From contig CAYPFY010000010.1 of assembly GCA_964410105.1 (NCBI GenBank), positions 1-64,000 on the forward strand: 64,000 nucleotides of DNA, read 5' to 3'. The translations under genes were made by a program, and so were the position numbers. The DNA is from CAYPFY01 sp964410105 (lineage in GTDB: Bacteria; Bacteroidota; Ignavibacteria; UBA10030; SZUA-254). Position 1 is the first letter of the stretch. Each line of letters begins with the position of its first letter. This document shows positions 33,092 through 40,969 of this stretch, piece by piece. The notes under the pieces are model-generated. The model saw only the letters and a list, made by a program, of their open reading frames with translations. It searched no databases and was not told the origin of the DNA.

Positions 33092-34210
33092 TCATGCACG
33101 GAACCAGTCTGTCTTGGGTTTAAAGGTCGTCCGGAGCGATGCTTTCGCCCTGTGTCTTTCACGGGCGAGATCGATCAGCCGGTCGAGCAGCTCCGGGTAG
33201 GGAATCCCTGATGCTTCCCACAGCTTGGGGTACATGCTGATCGACGTGAAGCCGGGAATGGTATTAATTTCGTTGAGAAAAATCTTCCCTTTCGGAGCGA
33301 GGAAATCGACCCTGGCCATTCCAGAGCAGTCGATGGCCTTGAAGGAGCGCACCGCCATATCCTGAATCTCCCTGACAGTTTTCTTGGAAAACTTTGCGGG
33401 GATGATCGCTGTCGATTTCCCGTCGACGTACTTGGCGTCATAGTCGTAAAATTCGTTCGAGGAAATGATTTCTCCCGGCAGGGAGGCGATTGGGTGGTCA
33501 TTTCCGAGGACGCTCACCTCGATCTCCCGTGCCCGTTCTACCCCCTTCTCAACAAGAATTTTCCTGTCATAGTTTTTTGCGAGGTCGATCGCGGCGAGCA
33601 ATTCCCTCCGGTCGTGCGCCTTCGAAATCCCGACGCTCGATCCGGAGTTTGCAGGCTTGACGAAGCACGGGTATTTCAAATGCCGTTCGATGAGAGCAAC
33701 AAGTCTGCGCGGCTTCTCGAGAAACTCTGTGGAGAGGAACCAGAGGTAGGGGACGACCCGTATCCCGGCCTGCTCGCACAATTGCTTGGTCACAACTTTA
33801 TCCATTCCGACCGAGGAGCCGAGGACCCCGGCGCCCACATAGGGTATGCCGGCGAGTTCGAAGAGCCCCTGGACGGTGCCATCCTCCCCGAACGTGCCGT
33901 GAAGGACGGGGAACAGCACGTCAATCTGCTGAGAAACTTCGGCGGGGCCGGAGAACTGTACGAGGCTCTTCCTCGAAGGCTCCGGGATGAGAGTTTTTTC
34001 CGGCTGACCATCAAGGTCTTTTCCCGATTTAAGCAGCCTGACCGCCTCGGGGGAGCTCAGCCATTTCCCCTCGGGGGTTATTCCGATGGGGATCACTTCG
34101 TACTTCGACTTGTCGAGGGCGTTGATGATAGACGCGGCGGAGACGAGCGAAACCTCATGTTCGGCGGAGCGTCCTCCGAAGACGACGCCGACCCGGATCT
34201 TAGAGGGCAT
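33092..34210 (-). CDS. ddl: D-alanine--D-alanine ligase
   Basis: A 372-residue ATP-grasp enzyme that joins two D-alanines for peptidoglycan precursors in the cytoplasm. The family's first motif is VVFGGRSAEHEVSLVSA. VLHGTFGEDGTVQGLFEL, CFVKPANSGSSVGISKA and the metal-binding end (ARVDFLAPKGKIFLNEINT, then PGFTSISMYPKLWEASG) are present. The ATG at 34210 is preferred to a GTG seven codons upstream. It follows the class II aldolase by 48 bases. The last ten residues are basic. Length is usual. Confidence 0.95.
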   Translation of the reverse strand: MPSKIRVGVVFGGRSAEHEVSLVSAASIINALDKSKYEVIPIGITPEGKWLSSPEAVRLLKSGKDLDGQPEKTLIPEPSRKSLVQFSGPAEVSQQIDVLFPVLHGTFGEDGTVQGLFELAGIPYVGAGVLGSSVGMDKVVTKQLCEQAGIRVVPYLWFLSTEFLEKPRRLVALIERHLKYPCFVKPANSGSSVGISKAHDRRELLAAIDLAKNYDRKILVEKGVERAREIEVSVLGNDHPIASLPGEIISSNEFYDYDAKYVDGKSTAIIPAKFSKKTVREIQDMAVRSFKAIDCSGMARVDFLAPKGKIFLNEINTIPGFTSISMYPKLWEASGIPYPELLDRLIDLARERHRAKASLRTTFKPKTDWFRA

Positions 34211-34258
34211 TGCGCCAGGCCGCCTCGGCACCGCGGCGGAGAGGTTGTGGGGAAGCGC

Positions 34259-34972
34259 TCATTTCGGCTGGATCATGGTTCTGACGATTTCACGGATTTC
34301 GGCATCAGACGGCTCGCACGCGGACTTTATGTCCTTGCCGTAGGCCTGTTTGCTTATTGCCCTCAGCCCCTCGACCTCAGCCCTGCTGAGGATCGTTTCA
34401 CCGCCGAGCATCCGTGCGACAAAGGTGATATGTGCCGCGTGTTCCACCTTCTCCATCTTAAAGTAGGCGTCCCACAGATCGGCGCCGTATGTCACCACCC
34501 CGTGGTTCGCAAGAAGAATCGCATCGGAATTGTGAACGTAGGGGGAGAGGGATCGAGCGACGCCGCCGGTGGATGGGGTTGCATACTCTGCAAGGGGGAT
34601 AGCGCCGAGCCCGACGATGACCTCGGGGAAGACGCAGCGGTCGAGCGCGAGGCGGGCCGATGCAAAACCCGTGGCGTACGTGGGATGGGCATGCACCACC
34701 GACCTGACGTCGGGCCGCTGTGAATAAATGTAGAGGTGCATCCCGATCTCGGTCGACGGTTTCGCGGCAGTCGAGACGGGGGATCCGTCGGAATCAACCT
34801 CGACAAGATCGGCGGCCGTGACCGCCCCTTTATTCACCGAGGAGCGCGTCGTAAGAAATTTCCCGTTTTCCAGGCGTGCGCTCACATTCCCGTCGGTGGC
34901 CGTCACAAATCCTTTTTCGTACAGGCGGTGACAGATCGTCACGAGGGCGTCCAGCTGGGTTTCCGTCATCAC
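34259..34972 (-). CDS. Class II aldolase/adducin-family protein
   Basis: A 237-residue zinc enzyme of the family that includes L-fuculose-phosphate aldolase, ribulose-phosphate 4-epimerase and the methionine-salvage dehydratase MtnB. Zinc ligands are His94 and His96 in VVHAHPTYA and His in LLANHGVVTYG; the acidic residue is in STEIGMH. The ATG overlaps the stop of the homocysteine methyltransferase/MTHFR gene as ATGA. That coupling makes a role near methionine or methylthioribose metabolism worth considering, although a sugar-phosphate aldolase is equally possible from the sequence alone. Confidence 0.85.
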   Translation of the reverse strand: MMTETQLDALVTICHRLYEKGFVTATDGNVSARLENGKFLTTRSSVNKGAVTAADLVEVDSDGSPVSTAAKPSTEIGMHLYIYSQRPDVRSVVHAHPTYATGFASARLALDRCVFPEVIVGLGAIPLAEYATPSTGGVARSLSPYVHNSDAILLANHGVVTYGADLWDAYFKMEKVEHAAHITFVARMLGGETILSRAEVEGLRAISKQAYGKDIKSACEPSDAEIREIVRTMIQPK

Positions 34973-36798
34973 GAGATTACGCTCATGAGTTCATCGATGA
35001 CCGCATACTTTTGGAACGGGGGCATCATGTAGACGCCCGACACGCATGGTTTCGCCTCGCGGATGAAGTCCATGGCAAGCCGTACACCGGTCTTGGCCCC
35101 TTCCTTCCCGGCGTTTCTCATCAGCTCCCGGAATTTTTCCGGTATCCGCATGCCGGGGACCTCGTTATGGAGGAAATCCGCATGCTTATAGCTCCTCAGG
35201 GGGATGATCCCGAGCATCAAGGGCACCTTGAGATGACCGATCCGTTTCAGGAAAGTTTCCAGGGTCTTCATCTCAAAGAGGGGTTGCGTAAAAAGGATCC
35301 GGGCGCCGGCCGCCACTTTCTTCTCGGTCTTTTCTATTTCATAATCGAGATTATCGGCCGAGGGGTTGGCGGCGCATGCGATGAAGAAGGATGTGGGCGT
35401 GCCGATTGAATTCCCCATGATATCCGTCCCATGGTTCATCGAATTGACAGCGCGGATCAAGCCCGTCGAGTCCACGTCGTACACGGAGTGAGCGTGGGGA
35501 TAGTCCCCGATGCCGGCGGGATCGCCCGTGATGCAGAGGACATTCCTCAACCCGAGGAGGTTTGCCCCGAGGAGTTCTGCCTGCAGGCCGATGAGGTTCC
35601 GGTCCCGCGTGGCGAGGTGCATCATGGGCTCGATGCCGACGCGCTGTTGTATCTGGTAAGAAATCGCCAGGGCGCTCATCCGGAGCCGCGCACGTGCGCC
35701 GTCCGTTATATTAACCGCGTCGATCTTCCGTTCGTAGCAGAACTGGGCTCCTTCAAGGACAGCCGTCATATCCAGCCCGCGCGGGATATCGAGTTCGACG
35801 GTTGTCATGAATTTCTTCCCCACATTCCGAGCAAACTTGGACCAGCGCGACGGTTCGACGTAATACTGGGGTTCCGGTTCTGCCCGTGGCGCTTCGCCAG
35901 TTTTCGCTGTGATTTTCGGGGCGGGCCTGCCGACCTTCAATCCCCGGACAGCTTCGGCGATAGCCCGGATGTGGGCGGGGGTGGATCCGCAGCAGGCGCC
36001 GACGAGAGTGACGCCGGACTCAACGAGTTCGCGTGCGTAAGCGGCGAGGTAATCCGGGGTTGTGTGATAGATCGAGCGGCCGTTGAGAAGTGTGGGGATC
36101 CCGGCTGCGGGTTGCGCAGAGAGGATCACCCCGTCTTTATATGCGTTCCTGATGATGGTGAACATTCGCTGGGGGCCGACGGTGCAATTGGCGCCGACCA
36201 CATCCGCGCCCTGTTCGATAAGGTGTTCGATCACTTCGATAGGAAATGAGCCGCTCAGAATCGCCCCGTCCTCCGCAAATGCCTTCTGCGCGACGATGGG
36301 GAGGTCGGTCAATTCCTTTGCCGCACCGAGCGCCTCATCGAGTTCCTGGACGCTGACAAAAGTCTCGAGCATGATGAGATCGACGCCCGCTCCTGCGAGA
36401 AGTTCAATCTGCTCCGCGAAGGCATCGCGTGCTTTCTGGCGGGAAATCTTCCCGATCGGCTCAAGAAGCATTCCGGTGGGGCCCACCGCGCCTGCCACAT
36501 ACGCCTTCCCGTCGGCGGCGCTCCGGGCGATTTCCACCCCCCGCAGGTTGATGTCGCGAAGTTTATCCTCCAGGTGGAATTGAGAGAGGCGTAACCGGTT
36601 GGCCGAGAACGTATTCGTCTCGATAATCTCCGAGCCGGCGGCGACATATTCCCGGTGAAGCCGGGCGATGATGTCGGGGTTCTTGAGATTCTGAATCTCG
36701 TGGGGAAGCTCTTCGTACTCGTAGAGGTCCAGGAGCGTGCCCATCGCCCCGTCGCACACGATCGGCCCGTCCTTTATACGTTCTCGGAATGGTTTCAT
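34969..36798 (-). CDS. Bifunctional homocysteine S-methyltransferase / methylenetetrahydrofolate reductase
   Basis: A 609-residue fusion of the type seen in Bacillus YitJ. Residues 1-290 are a zinc-dependent homocysteine methyltransferase barrel: CDGAMGTLL, ETNTFSANRLRL, Cys205 in GANCTVGP and Cys269-Cys270 in GACCGSTPAHI bind zinc. Residues about 330-609 are the MTHFR (MetF) flavin barrel (VELDIPRGLD, CITGDPAGIGDYPHAHSVYD). The enzyme would make methionine from homocysteine and reduce methylene-THF. It starts right after a terminator T-run and its own promoter is at 36847-36875. The downstream aldolase is coupled by ATGA. Confidence 0.93.
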   Translation of the reverse strand: MKPFRERIKDGPIVCDGAMGTLLDLYEYEELPHEIQNLKNPDIIARLHREYVAAGSEIIETNTFSANRLRLSQFHLEDKLRDINLRGVEIARSAADGKAYVAGAVGPTGMLLEPIGKISRQKARDAFAEQIELLAGAGVDLIMLETFVSVQELDEALGAAKELTDLPIVAQKAFAEDGAILSGSFPIEVIEHLIEQGADVVGANCTVGPQRMFTIIRNAYKDGVILSAQPAAGIPTLLNGRSIYHTTPDYLAAYARELVESGVTLVGACCGSTPAHIRAIAEAVRGLKVGRPAPKITAKTGEAPRAEPEPQYYVEPSRWSKFARNVGKKFMTTVELDIPRGLDMTAVLEGAQFCYERKIDAVNITDGARARLRMSALAISYQIQQRVGIEPMMHLATRDRNLIGLQAELLGANLLGLRNVLCITGDPAGIGDYPHAHSVYDVDSTGLIRAVNSMNHGTDIMGNSIGTPTSFFIACAANPSADNLDYEIEKTEKKVAAGARILFTQPLFEMKTLETFLKRIGHLKVPLMLGIIPLRSYKHADFLHNEVPGMRIPEKFRELMRNAGKEGAKTGVRLAMDFIREAKPCVSGVYMMPPFQKYAVIDELMSVIS

Positions 36799-36799
36799 G

Positions 36800-36875
36800 G
36801 AAAAAAATCCCGCCCTCCATCCATCTCCTTCGGGGAGCGCGGGATCATTATACCAATTCGAGGAGTGAAATCCAA
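36800..36875 (-). promoter_or_regulatory. Overlapping terminator and promoter before the homocysteine methyltransferase/MTHFR gene
   Basis: On the minus strand TTGGAT (36875-36870), 17 bases and TATAAT (36852-36847) form a near-consensus promoter. Directly after, ATCCCGC (36845-36839) pairs with GCGGGAT (36813-36807), aided by CTCC/GGAG inside, and seven T residues follow, ending two bases before the ATG. A transcript from this promoter should start near 36840 and lack the hairpin's 5' arm, so the terminator would act only on read-through from the thioredoxin-fold genes upstream. Confidence 0.65.
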
Positions 36876-36876
36876 A

Positions 36877-37374
36877 CTATTTCAGGTACTTGCCGATCGC
36901 TTCCTCGAACTCAGTGCGGGTTTTTTCTCCCACGAGCATTTCCACCATGGAACCCCGCCGGTCGAATATGAACGAGGTCGGGAGCGCGCCGCTCCAGTTC
37001 TCATTCATTCCGGCGATGAACTCATCGTCGGTGCTGCCGGCGATGATGTAGCTGGGAAAGTCGATCCCGAGACGCCGGAGCTCTGGTTTCACGCCATCAT
37101 TAAGAATATCGGGGTCATCGGCCGAGACAAGAACGAGGGTGAAACCCCTGGGCCCAAGCTTTTTCTTGAGCGCCAGGATGGAGGGCATCTCCTCCTTGCA
37201 CCATTTGCACCAAGTGGCCCACACGTTCACAAGGACGACCTTGCCCGAGTCCCGTCCGATCAGCTCCTTGAGCTCCCGAACGGTGATCGGATTGACGATC
37301 GTCCCTCCCTTCGCCCGGAGAACTGGGAGGGCAAAGGCCGCAAGAAGCAGGAGACACAAAAGTTTCGGTCTCAT
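36877..37374 (-). CDS. TlpA/ResA-like thiol-disulfide oxidoreductase
   Basis: A 165-residue exported thioredoxin-fold protein. A signal peptide (MRPKLLCLLLLAAFALPVLR) precedes the domain. The redox motif is WCKWC, Cys56 and Cys59, inside VVLVNVWATWCKWCKEEMP, and the cis-proline loop is GALPTSFIFDRRG. It should reduce disulfides in the periplasm. Its ATG follows the stop of the redoxin gene directly (TGAATG), so they are coupled. A terminator overlaps the next gene's promoter 32 bases beyond its stop. Confidence 0.9.
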   Translation of the reverse strand: MRPKLLCLLLLAAFALPVLRAKGGTIVNPITVRELKELIGRDSGKVVLVNVWATWCKWCKEEMPSILALKKKLGPRGFTLVLVSADDPDILNDGVKPELRRLGIDFPSYIIAGSTDDEFIAGMNENWSGALPTSFIFDRRGSMVEMLVGEKTRTEFEEAIGKYLK

Positions 37375-37959
37375 TCAGTCCGTGCCGACGCGTTTTATAG
37401 AGCAGCCGAACGCGTGGGTTGTGGTCGCGGACGGGGTTTTCCCTTCGAGAAGCTTATCGAGAGCTCCGGCGAGGTCGCTCGACGTCACTTTTGCTGGGTT
37501 CCGGCTATCGTCGATCCGCCCGTGATAAAGCAGTTTTCCTGACGAATTCAGGACGAAGACCTCAGGGGTGACCTGGGCGGCGTACTGGTCGGCGATCTTG
37601 TTGTTTACGTCCTTGACGACGGGGAACTTGAACTCATGATCCTTGGCATGTCCGGCGATGGCCTTGACGTCCTCAGCCTTGTTTGCGTTTATCCCGATGA
37701 AAGCAATCCCCTTGGATGAATAGGCATCATAGAGCTTCTTCATCCTCTCATTGTAGCCGTTCGACACGGGGCACTCCGTCGAAATGAACATCAGGACGGT
37801 GTATTTGTTATCCTTCAGCACCCCTTTCAGGTCGATATCCTTGCCGTCGTAGTTCTTCAGGGCGAACATCGGCGCGTTTTCTCCCACCGGAAGCGGTTTC
37901 ATTTCCCCCGCAAATGCTCCGACGGCAAGGATGAGTGACAGAATGACGGCGAGCTTCAT
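37375..37959 (-). CDS. AhpC/TSA-type redoxin, exported
   Basis: A 194-residue thioredoxin-fold protein with a signal peptide (MKLAVILSLILAVGAFAGEM). The single reactive cysteine is Cys63 in MFISTECPVSNGYNERM, the TECPVS form of exported redoxins with a CxxN-like site instead of a CxxC. GINANKAEDV and TPEVFVLNSSGKLLYHGRIDD complete the fold. AGGAG lies before the ATG. It is 16 bases downstream of asd and coupled to the TlpA-like gene, probably forming a redox pair with it in the periplasm. Peroxidase function is possible but not shown. Confidence 0.88.
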   Translation of the reverse strand: MKLAVILSLILAVGAFAGEMKPLPVGENAPMFALKNYDGKDIDLKGVLKDNKYTVLMFISTECPVSNGYNERMKKLYDAYSSKGIAFIGINANKAEDVKAIAGHAKDHEFKFPVVKDVNNKIADQYAAQVTPEVFVLNSSGKLLYHGRIDDSRNPAKVTSSDLAGALDKLLEGKTPSATTTHAFGCSIKRVGTD

Positions 37960-37975
37960 AAGAAATCTCCTCTTG

Positions 37976-39001
37976 TTATGTGATTGAACTTTTGGTCCGG
38001 GCGCACGTTTTCGCCCAGGTTTCAGCGATCTGGACGGCGTTTGTGGCCGCCCCTTTCCTTAGATTGTCGGAGACTATCCAAAGGTTTAAACCGTTGGGAA
38101 CAGTCTCGTCCCGCCGGATTCGTCCGACGAACACTTCGTCCCTGTCCTTTGACCAGATCGGCATGGGATAGATGTCCTGGAGGATATCATCCTGAATACA
38201 AACACCTGGAGCAGCCCGAAGAGTTTCCACGACGTCCTCAAGCCTAAATTCTCTCTCAAATTCGATATTGACCGACTCGCTGTGCCCGCCATAAACAGGC
38301 ACACGAACGCACGTCGCCGTCACCCGGAGAGAATCGTCCCCCATTATTTTTCGGGTCTCATTGACCATTTTGAGCTCTTCCCGCGAATACCCTCCTTCGA
38401 AGAAAACGTCCACCTGCGGAAGTACGTTATACGCGATCGGGTGGGGGAATTTTTTCTCGCCCGCAGTCTTGCCTGTCACTTCCGCCTCAAGCTGGTTTAC
38501 GCCCCGTTTCCCTGCCCCGGTCACGGACTGATAGGTCGAGACGACCACCCTTCTGATCTTCCACTTCTCATGGAGGGGCTTCAGTGTGACAACCATCTGT
38601 ATCGTCGAGCAGTTCGGGTTTGCGATGATGCCCGAGTTCTTCTTGATGTCATGCGGGTTCACTTCCGGCACGACGAGGGGGACGCCGGGATCCAATCGGA
38701 AGGCGCTGCTGTTATCGATCACGATCGCCCCTGCGCGGGCGGCGACCGGTGCAAAATCCCGGCTCACCGTCGCTCCCGCCGAAAAGAGGGCGACGTCGAT
38801 ATCGCGGAAACTCTCCGCCGTGAGCACGGCGACGGCATGTTCCTTCCCCTGAAATTTTATTTTCTTCCCGGCCGATTTCGCCGAGGCCAGGGGCAGCAGC
38901 CGGGCGACGGGAAACGACCGTTCCTCGAGAACTTCGAGCACCTTGCCTCCCACGAGCCCGGTGGCGCCGACTACGGCAACATTGAATTCCTGAGCTGTCA
39001 C
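37976..39001 (-). CDS. asd: Aspartate-semialdehyde dehydrogenase
   Basis: A 341-residue NADP-dependent enzyme that makes aspartate semialdehyde, the branch point to diaminopimelate, threonine and methionine. NADP binding is VAVVGATGLVGGKVL, the catalytic Cys131 is in ANPNCSTIQ, and the substrate arginine/histidine region VTATCVRVPVYGGHSE is present. The start is GTG and overlaps the lysA stop as GTGA. The redoxin follows after 16 bases. Together with lysA it supplies meso-diaminopimelate and lysine. Confidence 0.96.
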   Translation of the reverse strand: MTAQEFNVAVVGATGLVGGKVLEVLEERSFPVARLLPLASAKSAGKKIKFQGKEHAVAVLTAESFRDIDVALFSAGATVSRDFAPVAARAGAIVIDNSSAFRLDPGVPLVVPEVNPHDIKKNSGIIANPNCSTIQMVVTLKPLHEKWKIRRVVVSTYQSVTGAGKRGVNQLEAEVTGKTAGEKKFPHPIAYNVLPQVDVFFEGGYSREELKMVNETRKIMGDDSLRVTATCVRVPVYGGHSESVNIEFEREFRLEDVVETLRAAPGVCIQDDILQDIYPMPIWSKDRDEVFVGRIRRDETVPNGLNLWIVSDNLRKGAATNAVQIAETWAKTCARTKSSIT

Positions 39002-40263
39002 AGTTGACCCAGAGTTTCGCGGGGCGTGACGAGCTGGAAGGCCCTTCCATCCACGATGACTTCGGGGGGGCGGGGCCTCCCGTTGTAGCGGGAGGAGAGC
39101 ACATAGCCATAAGCTCCGGCGCAGAGAACCGCTGCGTGTTCGCCGCGCTCGAGCCGCGGCATCGCTCGATCCAGAGCGAAGAAATCTCCGGTCTCGCAGA
39201 GCGGCCCGACGACATCCACCGTTTCCCGGGGAACATCCTGCAGCCGGAGAGGAACGATCTGGTGATACGACTGGTAGAGGCTCGGCCTTATGAGGTCATT
39301 CATCCCTGCGTCGACGATGATAAAGGTCTTTTCATTTGAACTCTTTCTATATAACACTTTCGTGATCAAAATTCCAGCGTGGGCTACGATTGACCGTCCG
39401 GGTTGGATGACGATGGAGCATTCCGCCTCAGCGAGCACCGGCAGGACTGCTCCGAGCATATTCACGGTCGTGAGGTCCGCCTCCGGGGTTCGGGGCTCCG
39501 AAGGAAGGAACGGGTGGGAGACGTAATTCCTGTACTGAACTCCGAACCCTCCTCCGAAGTTCACCTCTTTCACCTGCACGCCCTCCCCTCTCATCTCCCG
39601 GACACACTGAACGATGGCCCGGGCGGCTTCGACGAAGGTTTGAGTCGAGGTGATCTGCGACCCGATGTGGCTGTGGATCCCCCGAAAGCTCACCCCCGGC
39701 ATCGAGCCTATGCGCCGGGCGATATTCTTGGCCGAGCCCACGTCGACCCCGAACTTGTTGTGTTTCCGGCCGGTCGTGATGTAGGGATGGGTTTCAGACA
39801 GAATATCAAAATTGACCCGGAGGAGGATCCGGGCTTCCGCGCCCAGCTTATGCGCGATGCCGCTGATGACCGAAAGCTCCTCCTCTGATTCAACGTTCAG
39901 CGAAAGGACGTTTGCCCGGAGCGCCGATTCGATCTCGTCATCCCTTTTCCCCACCCCGCTGAATGTCACCCTTGCAGGGGGAAATCCAGCGCTGAGCGCG
40001 AGCGACAACTCACCGACCGATCCGACATCGGCGCCTATCCCCTCCTGGGCCAGAATTCCGAGTATGGCGCGGTTGGCATTTGCCTTCACCGCATAACAGG
40101 AGAGATGCTCCGTCGATCCGAAGGCCTTTTCGATCCACCGGCAGTGTTCGATAACCGATCTCTTGCTGTAAACATAAAGGGGGGTTCCATACTTTTCCGC
40201 AGCGGCGCGAAGATCAACCTCCTCGCACCACAAATCGTTTCCCCGGTAATGAAAAGCTTCCAT
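38998..40263 (-). CDS. lysA: Diaminopimelate decarboxylase
   Basis: A 421-residue PLP enzyme (alanine-racemase fold) that makes lysine from meso-diaminopimelate. The PLP lysine is Lys60 in CYAVKANANRAIL. GIGADVGSVGELSLAL, HSHIGSQI, NFGGGFGV and the GPLCETGDFFA dimer motif with the catalytic cysteine are present. The ATG at 40263 has AGGGG eight bases upstream; in-frame codons further upstream overlap the M50 gene. The stop overlaps the asd start as GTGA. The protease gene lies 13 bases upstream. Confidence 0.96.
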   Translation of the reverse strand: MEAFHYRGNDLWCEEVDLRAAAEKYGTPLYVYSKRSVIEHCRWIEKAFGSTEHLSCYAVKANANRAILGILAQEGIGADVGSVGELSLALSAGFPPARVTFSGVGKRDDEIESALRANVLSLNVESEEELSVISGIAHKLGAEARILLRVNFDILSETHPYITTGRKHNKFGVDVGSAKNIARRIGSMPGVSFRGIHSHIGSQITSTQTFVEAARAIVQCVREMRGEGVQVKEVNFGGGFGVQYRNYVSHPFLPSEPRTPEADLTTVNMLGAVLPVLAEAECSIVIQPGRSIVAHAGILITKVLYRKSSNEKTFIIVDAGMNDLIRPSLYQSYHQIVPLRLQDVPRETVDVVGPLCETGDFFALDRAMPRLERGEHAAVLCAGAYGYVLSSRYNGRPRPPEVIVDGRAFQLVTPRETLGQL

Positions 40264-40276
40264 TCGGAGCCCCTGA

Positions 40277-40936
40277 TCAGACGAAATGACGGACGACGGT
40301 ATGGATCGGACCGGTAAGAAAGTCGATAACGGCGGAAAGCATCCGCGCAAATGGCCCCCATTGAAGCAGGAGCATGATGAGAAAAATACCGTAAAACCCG
40401 ACCCGCCTGTACGTCAGGCTCGCGGCCGGGGGGAGAAGCGACGCGACGACATGGGATCCGTCGAGCGGAGGGATCGGAATCATGTTGAAAACCGCAAGGA
40501 GAACGTTGAGCGAGATGCCCCCTGAAAACATTTTCATCAGGAAACGGAGCCCGCGATCGTGCAGCGATTGCGGCGTGCCCGCCGGCAGATTCGCCACGCC
40601 GATGACGAGAAGGGCGCAGACGAGCGCCATGACCAGATTCGAGGCCGGGCCGGCGATGGAGACAAGAATGTCGTCCCTCCTCACGCGTGAAAAATAGGCA
40701 GCGTTGACCGGCACTGGTTTCGCCCACGCGATGAACACCTGTCCGGCGGAGAGGAGGGAGAAAAGAGGTATGATGACCGACCCGATCGGATCGATGTGGG
40801 GGATGGGATTCAACGTAAGGCGTCCCTGGTCCCGCGCGGTCGGATCCCCGAGCCAGAGAGCCACGCATCCATGGGCGAGCTCATGGATCACGACCGAAAA
40901 AAGCAGGATGGGGAGAATCGAGACTGCATCGAACAT
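40277..40936 (-). CDS. Site-2 protease-family (M50) membrane metallopeptidase
   Basis: A 219-residue membrane protease with about five to six spans. The zinc motif is HELAHG (His18, Glu19, His22) in the first span, and NMIPIPPLDGSHV carries the second conserved Asp. A PDZ domain is absent, so it is the short, RseP-unlike type found widely in bacteria. Substrates are unknown. It starts 33 bases after the SufS-like gene and ends 13 bases before lysA, so it belongs to the same run. Confidence 0.9.
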   Translation of the reverse strand: MFDAVSILPILLFSVVIHELAHGCVALWLGDPTARDQGRLTLNPIPHIDPIGSVIIPLFSLLSAGQVFIAWAKPVPVNAAYFSRVRRDDILVSIAGPASNLVMALVCALLVIGVANLPAGTPQSLHDRGLRFLMKMFSGGISLNVLLAVFNMIPIPPLDGSHVVASLLPPAASLTYRRVGFYGIFLIMLLLQWGPFARMLSAVIDFLTGPIHTVVRHFV

Positions 40937-40969
40937 AGGAGAGAGGTTTCTAGCCCGGAAAGGACCGGA

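Noticed and set aside
33494..34723. A 409-codon plus-strand frame
   Set aside because: It runs opposite ddl and the aldolase gene, both of which have clear motifs.
36806..36845. The MTHFR leader as an S-box or other riboswitch
   Set aside because: The leader is only about 40 bases after the predicted transcript start, too short for a known methionine-type riboswitch.
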